Below the pieces are notes generated by a model, which worked only from the letters and a program-made list of their open reading frames with translations, did no database searches and was not told the origin of the DNA. A DNA stretch of 12,765 nt from contig DGTU01000153.1 in the NCBI GenBank assembly GCA_002394465.1, forward strand, positions 1 through 12,765. The letters run 5' to 3'. Below are positions 1 through 6,222 of this stretch, piece after piece. The translations under genes and the position numbers were made by a program. The DNA is from Treponema sp. UBA4328. GTDB taxonomy: Bacteria > Spirochaetota > Spirochaetia > Treponematales > Treponemataceae. The stretch's first letter is position 1. Each line of letters opens with the position of its first letter.

Positions 1-728
1 TCGCAGAGGTTCTCAGCCTGAGTTTTGCCGTTCTCTTCTTTAGAAAGGAGCGGGAAGTATCCCGGAACGATTCGGTCAACGAGACATGAACAAACATCAC
101 AAGCCTCGTCGAACCAGTTGATGAAGTCAGGTCCCAGCTGCCACATTTCAGCGTAGCGGAGGATATTGATTCGGAGGTTGAGGCCGGCCTGGTCTGAAAG
201 CTCACAAGGAATAAGGATCATGCCTTTTGAAAGGTCGCCCTTGAATGCCTGGAATCGTTTGTAAAGGAAAGCTGTAACTTTTGCAGGAAAGTTCTTCTGT
301 GGCTTCTGGTCGAGAGTAACTGGAACGCCGTCGATTTCTGAGTCGAAGCGGATACCAGCCTCAGTTGTGTTAGAAACGATGAAGCGCAAATCTGGGCTTG
401 AAGCCAGAGCGATATACTCGTCGTAGTTTGTGTATGGGTTGATTGAGCGGCTTACTGAGTTGATGCAGCGTGTCTCAACTGTTGGTTTTCCGTCTTTCAT
501 GCCGCGGAGAACTGTAGTATAAAGGTTGTCCTGTGCGTTCATCGCATCGATCATACCTTTTTCAAGCGGCTGAACGATAACGATGTTGCCGTTGAAGCCT
601 GCTTTTTCGTTGGCGATATCAATCTGCCAGTCTACAAATGCGCGAAGGAATCCGCCTTCACCAAACTGAAGGACCTTCTCAGGGCGCTTTACTGTTTTCA
701 TTACTTCGTTAATTGGTTTGAGAGCCAT
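1..728 (-). CDS. uxaB: Tagaturonate reductase (altronate oxidoreductase), N-terminal half
   Basis: This cytosolic enzyme uses NADH to reduce tagaturonate to altronate in the galacturonate branch of hexuronate catabolism. The visible 242 codons start MALKPINEV and run off the left edge with two bases of the next codon. UxaB is normally about 480 residues, so roughly half is present. Matches to E. coli UxaB from memory are extensive: QFGEGGFLRAFVDWQID near residues 21-37 (Rossmann-like nucleotide-binding start), SNTTEAGI at 119-126, IPCEL at 173-177 and LVDRIVPGY at 216-224. These favour UxaB over the related mannonate oxidoreductase UxuB. The start is supported by CCTCC at 739-743, which reads GGAGG on the coding strand about 10 bases upstream. 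A good promoter lies at 772-800. The gene is divergent from the large regulator at 905. The reading is open to the window edge, so nothing suggests a broken gene. Confidence 0.93.
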   Translation of the reverse strand, partial: MALKPINEVMKTVKRPEKVLQFGEGGFLRAFVDWQIDIANEKAGFNGNIVIVQPLEKGMIDAMNAQDNLYTTVLRGMKDGKPTVETRCINSVSRSINPYTNYDEYIALASSPDLRFIVSNTTEAGIRFDSEIDGVPVTLDQKPQKNFPAKVTAFLYKRFQAFKGDLSKGMILIPCELSDQAGLNLRINILRYAEMWQLGPDFINWFDEACDVCSCLVDRIVPGYFPLLSKEENGKTQAENLC

Positions 729-763
729 AATAATTGAACCTCCGGAAGTTCATATATAGAAAA

Positions 764-790
764 TTTGAACTATTCTAGCATTATTTGAAC
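764..790. repeat. Direct repeat in the uxaB promoter, possible operator
   Basis: The heptamer TTTGAAC occurs at 764-770 and again at 784-790, exactly 20 bp apart (about two helical turns). One copy lies in the promoter spacer and the other next to the predicted start of transcription, so the pair flanks the -10. A protein bound to one DNA face at both sites would block RNA polymerase. A short AT-rich repeat could also arise by chance. Confidence 0.35.
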
Positions 791-800
791 GGCATTTCAA
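772..800 (-). promoter_or_regulatory. Sigma-70-type promoter of uxaB
   Basis: On the minus strand, TTGAAA (795-800) is followed after exactly 17 bases by TAGAAT (772-777). A TG one base upstream makes it an extended -10 (TGCTAGAAT). Predicted transcription starts near 765, giving a leader of about 37 bases that contains the GGAGG ribosome site. Identification is by consensus only. Confidence 0.6.
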
Positions 801-862
801 TTGCACGCTTTGTTTCTTCTGCTGCAGGTAAAATGCGCTTTTTTGTACAATAACAAACCGTC

Positions 863-891
863 TTGTAAAAAAAACGACATCGATATAAAAT
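863..891 (+). promoter_or_regulatory. Possible promoter of the hybrid regulator
   Basis: TTGTAA (863-868), a 17-base spacer and TAAAAT (886-891) form a plausible sigma-70 promoter. Its predicted start is near 898, only about 7 bases before the ATG at 905. The intergenic region also holds the palindrome TTGTACAA at 843-850. No Shine-Dalgarno sequence precedes the ATG, consistent with a very short leader. Confidence 0.35.
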
Positions 892-904
892 ATTTAGACT
901 TTTT

Positions 905-3900
905 ATGGGCAGCAAAAACGAAAAACGGATAGGATTTATTCTCAGTGCGCTTCATTATGGTTCTTCACGCCGACTCTGGAGAACCCTTGCTTCATATTGC
1001 TCAGAGCGTGACGGAAGCCTCATTATTTTTTCAGGCGGAAGGCTTAATTCAAGTGACGATCCGCTCGGACTGAAAAATAAAGTTTATTCCCTTGCGACAA
1101 GACAGAATATTGACGGTCTCATAAGCTGGTCATCAACTATCTGCGACAATATTTCAGAAGAAGAAGCAGAAAATTTCCACAAGAAATATGCAGACCTTCC
1201 TTTTGTAACAATCGGTCAGAAAATCTTTCAGAATCCTTCGGTTGAATTCGATGCCTATACGGGAATGAAAGAGCTTGTAAAGCATTTTATTCTTGCTCAT
1301 GGTGCCCGAAAAATCGTATTCCTCCGCGGGCCTCAGAATCATATTTCTGCAGAAGACCGTTTCCGCGGTTATAAAGATGCCCTTAAGGAAGCCGGAATTG
1401 AATACTCTCCGATGCTGGTTTCTGATCACTTTCAGTGGGCAAATGCAGAAGCAGCAATCAGACAGCTTTATGAAGACAGGCATCTTGTTCCGGGCAAGGA
1501 TTTTGATGCCCTTGTTGCTCCGAGTGATTTAATGGCCTTTGACGGCTATCAGTATTTAAAGAACAAGGGATACAAGATTCCGAAAGACTTTATTGTCGGC
1601 GGATTCAATGATTCCGTAGAAAGCCGTCTTTCAGCTACGCCGTTCTCGACCGTTCACATGCCGTCAGAAAAAATCGGTATCGTTGCCTACAGCATGCTTT
1701 CCGAAATGCTCGCAGGAAATGAAAATGTTGAAAGCAGGGTTCTTGATGCATATCCTGTAATTCGTGAAAGCTGCGGATGCAACAGCCTCAAATCATGGAT
1801 TTCTTCATCTGAATCCAAATCACGTCCGAAGACACAGGAACAGCTGTTTTCGGACATCAAGGACATCTTCAGGAATTTCAGCGATACTGCACAGGACAAT
1901 ATAGATAAACTCGCACAGCTTCTTTCAGAAAACAGTCAGGCTGATTTTTTCCATAAGCTTACGAAAGTCCTGACCAGATATTTTGAAGAAGACGGGGAAC
2001 TTTCACTTATTTTTGCTGCAATCAATATTCTCCGTCAGTCAAATACTTTCCCTGAAGAATACGTAAACAAAATAAGCCGTACGATTGACGTAAGCGTAGC
2101 ACAGACGCAGGCCCGCATTGCAGCGCGGAAATATTATGACAACAATAAAATTACATCTATAGTAAACACATTAAAAACAAAGCTTCTTGCAGTTCATGAC
2201 AGGAGAAACCTCATTGAACTTCTTGCAGAATATCTTCCTCAGATTGGAATTAAAAATGCCTCTGTCGTATTAAACGAAAATAACGATTTTTCAAGATATG
2301 TAGGCGGATTTAATACTGCAGGCGTAATTAATACGGAAGAAACCCTTTTCTCTGTCAGACAGCTTGTTCCGGCCAGATACGATTCAGAATTCAATCACGG
2401 CGTTCATATCGTTCAGCCGCTTTTCATGAATGACAAAAACCTTGGATATCTCGTACTCGGATATTCCAACATTGAAAGCGTAATTTTTGAAGACCTCAGG
2501 TCTGCCATAAGCAATACGCTCCAGAGTATTTTCCTTTTTGAACAGATTAATACTGCAAGGCAGATTGCCGAACAGGCTGAGTTTGCCAAGACGGAATTCT
2601 TTGCAAACGTCGGAAGTGATCTTTGTGATCCTCTCAGGGAACTTTCTGCCAAGCTCATTCAGATGGAAACAAACATCAACAACGGAATCCTTGATCAGGA
2701 CATCCTCAGTGAGCAGCTCATATTCCTTCGTTCCCAGATTGATGCCCAGCTTGAAAAGACACAGACGCTCATCGACCTTACCCGTTCACAGGTAAATGAC
2801 CTTCCGATGGACAAACGCCTGTTTGACATAAGGCAGATTCTTCCTGGAAGTGCCCTCGCTTCAATTGATTCAAGGATGCCGCTCATATACGGTGATCCTG
2901 ACAGGCTCAAGAGGGCCCTGCAGTCAATCTACGATCTGAGCGAAAGCACGATGAAGGTTAACTATGACAGGGACGGAATAAAGATTGTCCTTGAATCACA
3001 GAAACTTAACTGGCAGATGCCTGAACTTCTCCTTGCTGAGAAAATCATTCTCCTTCAGTACGGTGAAATAGAAAAGAACGGTTTCTCGGCAGTAATAAAA
3101 TTCCCGTGGCCGAATCTTGCGGGAATGCCGCCTCTTAAAACAGATAAAACTCACCTCAGGCTTATCGGCATTGCAGGCAAGCAGAGTGATTTCTCAATCT
3201 TTAACCTTCATGTTACTCCGCTTGACGGCAACATCATTGACAATATTGAAAATGATGACAGTGCAAACCTTCTTTACTGGGAAGCAGATAATTCACCAAT
3301 TGATGAATGGGTAAAAATATACGGCCTCAGGCATTATGAAAAACTGTTCAGGGCTCCTGTGCTCTGCTACAGCAATGACCTTATCGGACACAGCTTTGTT
3401 GAACTTTTTGAAAAGAAGATTCTCTCGCAGAAACAGTCACCGGTTCTTTTTGTAAACACAAAGTATACGGAATACGGAACCTGGGCTACGGAAGCAAATT
3501 CAGTTTCAATTCCTTCAATGGACGATTTCGACAGGATCCTCAACGAAGTAACGCCTTCCCTCATTGTATTTGAAAGCGTTGACGATGCGACGATTACGAG
3601 AATCCGCCAGAACAGCAAGACAGTTCTCGTTCCGATTCTCGTACTGCCGGAATCTGTTCCTGATGAAGCCATGATCGAAGTGCTTTGCTCGCATCCGAGA
3701 ATCGTTCTCTGTAACAGGGGTGCGGCACTTTCCGATGAATTCAACGGCAGGGTACATGAAATTCTTGCCGGCGATGAAATACTTCCTCCTCATACGGGAG
3801 CACTGGTAAAGAAAGCCATATATTACATGAATAAAAATGCAGGCCAGCAGATTGTCCGCTGGAAGCTGGCAGATTCAGTGCATGTTAGCGAAGATTATTT

Positions 3901-4108
3901 AACAAGAATTTTTCATAAAGAACTGGGTTTATCCTTGTGGGAATATTTAAATAGGTATAGAATATATATTGCGACAAAGATGCTTTTGGAGACAAACGAC
4001 ACGATTTATGAGATCGCAGAGAAGTCGGGATTCCAGGATCAGGCATATTTCTGCCGCGTATTTAAGAAGATTTATGGGCGTCCGCCGGGAAAAATAAGGG
4101 CTAAATAG
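905..4108 (+). CDS. Hybrid transcription regulator: LacI-type sensor, GAF-like, degenerate histidine kinase and receiver, AraC DNA-binding domain
   Basis: This 1067-residue protein has no signal peptide or membrane segment, so it should be cytosolic. Residues 6-295 resemble a periplasmic-binding-protein-like effector domain of LacI/XylR regulators (KRIGFILS start, VGGFNDS at 231-237), without the N-terminal LacI helix-turn-helix. Residues about 415-546 look GAF-like. Residues 552-740 follow a histidine-kinase core: FFANVGSDLCDPL at 565-577 aligns with the H-box, but the phospho-accepting His is Ser571. GDPDRLKRAL at 663-672 aligns with the N-box, without its Asn. Residues about 846-955 resemble a receiver domain with Glu890 in the Asp position. 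Residues 966-1067 are a clear AraC double helix-turn-helix. It lies 101 bases upstream of the permeases in the same direction and is probably their regulator. The start is tentative, as no ribosome site is visible. The AraC and sensor domains are clear; the middle domain calls rest on motif alignment by eye. Confidence 0.85.
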   Translation: MGSKNEKRIGFILSALHYGSSRRLWRTLASYCSERDGSLIIFSGGRLNSSDDPLGLKNKVYSLATRQNIDGLISWSSTICDNISEEEAENFHKKYADLPFVTIGQKIFQNPSVEFDAYTGMKELVKHFILAHGARKIVFLRGPQNHISAEDRFRGYKDALKEAGIEYSPMLVSDHFQWANAEAAIRQLYEDRHLVPGKDFDALVAPSDLMAFDGYQYLKNKGYKIPKDFIVGGFNDSVESRLSATPFSTVHMPSEKIGIVAYSMLSEMLAGNENVESRVLDAYPVIRESCGCNSLKSWISSSESKSRPKTQEQLFSDIKDIFRNFSDTAQDNIDKLAQLLSENSQADFFHKLTKVLTRYFEEDGELSLIFAAINILRQSNTFPEEYVNKISRTIDVSVAQTQARIAARKYYDNNKITSIVNTLKTKLLAVHDRRNLIELLAEYLPQIGIKNASVVLNENNDFSRYVGGFNTAGVINTEETLFSVRQLVPARYDSEFNHGVHIVQPLFMNDKNLGYLVLGYSNIESVIFEDLRSAISNTLQSIFLFEQINTARQIAEQAEFAKTEFFANVGSDLCDPLRELSAKLIQMETNINNGILDQDILSEQLIFLRSQIDAQLEKTQTLIDLTRSQVNDLPMDKRLFDIRQILPGSALASIDSRMPLIYGDPDRLKRALQSIYDLSESTMKVNYDRDGIKIVLESQKLNWQMPELLLAEKIILLQYGEIEKNGFSAVIKFPWPNLAGMPPLKTDKTHLRLIGIAGKQSDFSIFNLHVTPLDGNIIDNIENDDSANLLYWEADNSPIDEWVKIYGLRHYEKLFRAPVLCYSNDLIGHSFVELFEKKILSQKQSPVLFVNTKYTEYGTWATEANSVSIPSMDDFDRILNEVTPSLIVFESVDDATITRIRQNSKTVLVPILVLPESVPDEAMIEVLCSHPRIVLCNRGAALSDEFNGRVHEILAGDEILPPHTGALVKKAIYYMNKNAGQQIVRWKLADSVHVSEDYLTRIFHKELGLSLWEYLNRYRIYIATKMLLETNDTIYEIAEKSGFQDQAYFCRVFKKIYGRPPGKIRAK

Positions 4109-4113
4109 TAGTT

Positions 4114-4153
4114 TTTATAGACATTAAGGTCGGTATTGTCCAAATTTATAGAC
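4114..4153. repeat. Direct repeat TTTATAGAC upstream of the permease operon
   Basis: The 9-mer TTTATAGAC occurs at 4114-4122 and 4145-4153, 31 bp apart, which is about three helical turns. A related TTTAGAC sits at 893-899, just before the regulator's own ATG. AraC-family proteins commonly bind direct repeats on one DNA face, so these are candidate sites for the regulator encoded immediately upstream. Binding is inferred from position and spacing only. Confidence 0.4.
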
Positions 4154-4182
4154 GAATATTTTTATCTTAAATTTATTAAGAT
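4136..4182 (+). promoter_or_regulatory. Candidate promoter and dyad operator of the permease operon
   Basis: TTGTCC at 4136-4141 and TATTTT at 4157-4162 are a weak promoter pair with a short 15-base spacer. Next comes a perfect dyad, ATCTTAA / TTAAGAT (4164-4170 and 4176-4182, 5-base centre), containing CTTA-N7-TAAG. The same CTTA-N7-TAAG arrangement follows the promoter of the solute-binding protein. The dyad could be an operator or a weak RNA hairpin; it has no U-tract and only A/T-rich pairs, so it is unlikely to be a terminator. Confidence 0.35.
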
Positions 4183-4209
4183 ATTAATAATATAAAATAG
4201 AGGTTTGCT

Positions 4210-5175
4210 ATGAACGCACAAGAAGCAACAGTCCTTAAAGCACCAAAGCATGATCTTTGGAAGGACGTTAAAAGAAATTTTTCTGTTTATGCGCTGCTCA
4301 TTATTCCGGCCGTATATTACTTCATACTTAAGTACGGTCCTATTTATAACGGACAGATCGCTTTCAGAAATTTTGATCCAGGTACCGGTATTGGGGGGGG
4401 CTTTGGACAAGGTGTCGGTGGCAGTCCGTGGGTTGGATTGGAAAACTTTTCAAGCTTTTTCAATTCATTTTATTTTTCAGAATTGATTCGCAATACGGTT
4501 CTTTATAGTTTTGCCAAACTTCTGGTTTCTGTACCGCTTTCAATTATCCTTTCTGTTTGTCTTTATGAGTGTACACGCAATGTCCTCCGCAGAGTCGTAC
4601 AGACTTTAACATACCTTCCACACTTCCTTTCATGGGTTATCATGTATGGTATTCTTCTTGTACTTCTTGCTCCTGGCGACGGTATCGTAAACGACCTCAT
4701 AACATTCCTCGGTGATGAACCGGTTGACTTCCTTACAAGTACAAGCACATTCCCTTATGTAGTCCTTCTTTCTGATGCATGGAAGGAAATGGGATGGGCT
4801 GCAATCATCTTTATCGCTGCCCTTATGGGTATCGACCCTTCACTTTTCGAAGCAGCAATGGTTGAAGGTGCTTCTGCAGTTCAGCGTGTATGGTACATCA
4901 CAATTCCGTCAATCAAGCCGGTTATCGTTACTGTAGTTCTTCTTAAGCTTGGTACCGTTCTTGATGCCGGTTTCAACCAGATGTACATGCTTTATAACGT
5001 TTCAGTATTCTCAGTTGGTGATATTATTGATACTTGGGTTTACCGTCAGGGTCTTCTTAACATGGAACTTGCTCTGGCAACTGCCGTTGGTATCTTCAAG
5101 GGTATCATTGGTATGCTTCTTGTTATGATTTCTAACAAGATTGTTAAGAAACTCACAGAATCATCATTACTGTAA
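4210..5175 (+). CDS. ABC sugar transporter permease, LplB/YtcP type (first subunit)
   Basis: This is an inner-membrane channel subunit of a carbohydrate importer, 321 residues, the usual size. About six hydrophobic segments are visible, near residues 24-41, 92-118, 131-153, 178-205, 236-262 and 291-310. The cytoplasmic coupling loop is clear: EAAMVEG at 214-220 and then ITIPSIKP, which docks on the ATPase. The N-terminal FRNFDPGTG...SPWVGLENF pattern is typical of permeases working with LplA/YtcQ/AlgQ-type binding proteins, which import uronate oligosaccharides and other complex sugars. GAGG at 4200-4203 supports the start. A glycine-rich stretch (residues 59-71) is partly encoded by a G8 tract at 4393-4400. 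The stop is 18 bases before the next permease, so the two are co-transcribed. No ATPase gene is adjacent; a shared MsiK/UgpC-type ATPase elsewhere is likely. Substrate is inferred from neighbours. Confidence 0.9.
   Translation: MNAQEATVLKAPKHDLWKDVKRNFSVYALLIIPAVYYFILKYGPIYNGQIAFRNFDPGTGIGGGFGQGVGGSPWVGLENFSSFFNSFYFSELIRNTVLYSFAKLLVSVPLSIILSVCLYECTRNVLRRVVQTLTYLPHFLSWVIMYGILLVLLAPGDGIVNDLITFLGDEPVDFLTSTSTFPYVVLLSDAWKEMGWAAIIFIAALMGIDPSLFEAAMVEGASAVQRVWYITIPSIKPVIVTVVLLKLGTVLDAGFNQMYMLYNVSVFSVGDIIDTWVYRQGLLNMELALATAVGIFKGIIGMLLVMISNKIVKKLTESSLL
4393..4400 (+). repeat. G8 homopolymer within the permease gene
   Basis: Eight consecutive G bases lie in frame in the 5' part of the first permease, encoding part of the glycine-rich loop before SPWVGLENF. 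A one-base slip would shift the frame about 60 codons into the protein. Poly-G tracts are known contingency loci in Treponema pallidum. Here the frame is intact. Confidence 0.8.
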
Positions 5176-5193
5176 TTAAGTTGGGGTATAAAA

Positions 5194-6078
5194 ATGGATA
5201 AACCAAAGACAGTCAAATTAACAGCCGGTGATCAGACATTCTATGTTATCATCAACCTCTTTTTGATCCTGATTGGTGTTGCTATTGCAATTCCTATGTG
5301 GAGTACAATTACTCAGTCATTCCGTCCGAATGACTTTATCGGTTCAAACCTCGAAGGAATGTTCCTTGCTCCATGGAAGTGGAAGACTGATGCTTACAGT
5401 GCCCTTCTTGGAAACAACGGATTTATCAGTGCGTTCTGGAACTCTATTAAAATCATGGTATTCGGAACTTTTACAGCTCTCTGTCTTACTGTTCCGATGG
5501 CTTACTGTATGTCTGTACATGATCTTCCTGGCCGCAAGATCCTGAACTACTTCGTAATCATTCCTTACCTGTTTAACATTGGTCTTGTTCCGACATACCT
5601 TGTTATCAAAAACCTCGGTCTTATTGACCACATTGCAGCAGTATTCATTCCTGGTGCAATCGGTACATACAACTGTCTGATTATGCGCGGATTCTTCGAA
5701 GGTATTCCTGAATCACTTAAAGAGTCTGCACGTATTGACGGTGCTGCTGAATGGTACGTACTTGTTTCTATCATTCTTCCGCTTTCAAAACCGATTATCA
5801 TGACAATCGGCCTCTACTACGCAGTAAACTTCTGGAACGACTATATGCACCCGATGCTTTACCTCAAGACGCTCAAACCTCTTCCAATCCTTCTGCGTGA
5901 TATTTTGATGGCTTCCGGAATGAGTGAATACGTTGAATCAAATGCGTTCGGCGAAGCTCCTGTTCAGGCTATCAAGGCGGCATCTGTATTCATGTCTGCT
6001 ATTCCAATGATGATGGCTTATCCGTTCATCCAGAAGTACTTCACAAAAGGTACTATGCTTGGTTCGGTTAAGGGCTGA
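5194..6078 (+). CDS. ABC sugar transporter permease, LplC/YtcP/UgpE type (second subunit)
   Basis: This is the partner inner-membrane permease of the same importer, 294 residues. Hydrophobic segments appear near residues 17-38, 84-108, 117-138, 145-163, 196-216 and 259-279. The coupling-loop motif is ESARIDGAAEWYVL at 177-190, then IILPLSKP at 193-200, where Ser replaces the first Ala of the EAA consensus, as is common in this family. The C-terminal FTKGTMLGSVKG is characteristic of the family. GGGG at 5183-5186 serves as ribosome site, 7 bases before the ATG. It follows the first permease by 18 bases and is followed by a strong terminator. The two permeases should form a heterodimer served by the binding protein at 6223. 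Confidence 0.92.
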   Translation: MDKPKTVKLTAGDQTFYVIINLFLILIGVAIAIPMWSTITQSFRPNDFIGSNLEGMFLAPWKWKTDAYSALLGNNGFISAFWNSIKIMVFGTFTALCLTVPMAYCMSVHDLPGRKILNYFVIIPYLFNIGLVPTYLVIKNLGLIDHIAAVFIPGAIGTYNCLIMRGFFEGIPESLKESARIDGAAEWYVLVSIILPLSKPIIMTIGLYYAVNFWNDYMHPMLYLKTLKPLPILLRDILMASGMSEYVESNAFGEAPVQAIKAASVFMSAIPMMMAYPFIQKYFTKGTMLGSVKG

Positions 6079-6100
6079 TATAAGAAATTTGTAACTTTTA

Positions 6101-6139
6101 TGACCAGATAATATTTTTATATTGTCTGGTCAATTTTTT
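6101..6139 (+). terminator. Intrinsic terminator after the permease pair
   Basis: A 14-pair stem is formed by TGACCAGATAATAT (6101-6114) and ATATTGTCTGGTCA (6119-6132), with one U-G wobble and a TTTT loop. It is followed by six T residues at 6134-6139. It separates the permease transcript from the solute-binding-protein gene and would reduce, or condition, read-through. Its 3' arm contains the -35 of the next promoter. Confidence 0.8.
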
Positions 6140-6149
6140 GTGGTATAAT
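6122..6149 (+). promoter_or_regulatory. Strong extended -10 promoter of the solute-binding protein
   Basis: TTGTCT (6122-6127), a 16-base spacer and a perfect TATAAT (6144-6149), with TGG immediately upstream making an extended -10 (TGGTATAAT). Predicted start is near 6156, giving a leader of about 67 bases ending in AGGAGG. The -35 lies inside the 3' arm of the preceding terminator. A separate strong promoter fits the usual need for excess binding protein over permeases. Confidence 0.65.
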
Positions 6150-6154
6150 TTATT

Positions 6155-6181
6155 ATTCTTATTTAAAATAAGGGTAAGAAT
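6155..6181. promoter_or_regulatory. Nested dyads at the transcription start of the solute-binding protein gene
   Basis: The perfect dyad CTTATTTAAAATAAG (6158-6172) sits inside an outer inverted repeat, ATTCTTA (6155-6161) and TAAGAAT (6175-6181). The inner dyad has the same CTTA-N7-TAAG form as the one before the permeases. Position just after the -10 fits a repressor operator; it could instead fold in the mRNA leader. Confidence 0.4.
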
Positions 6182-6222
6182 TATTGAATAGTTTTCATTA
6201 TATTTTCAAAAGGAGGAAAAAA

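Noticed and set aside
6184..6222. Upstream TTG start for the solute-binding protein
   Set aside because: It would put 13 residues, including a charged KRRKK, before the signal peptide and would translate through the AGGAGG ribosome site. ATG at 6223 is clearly better.
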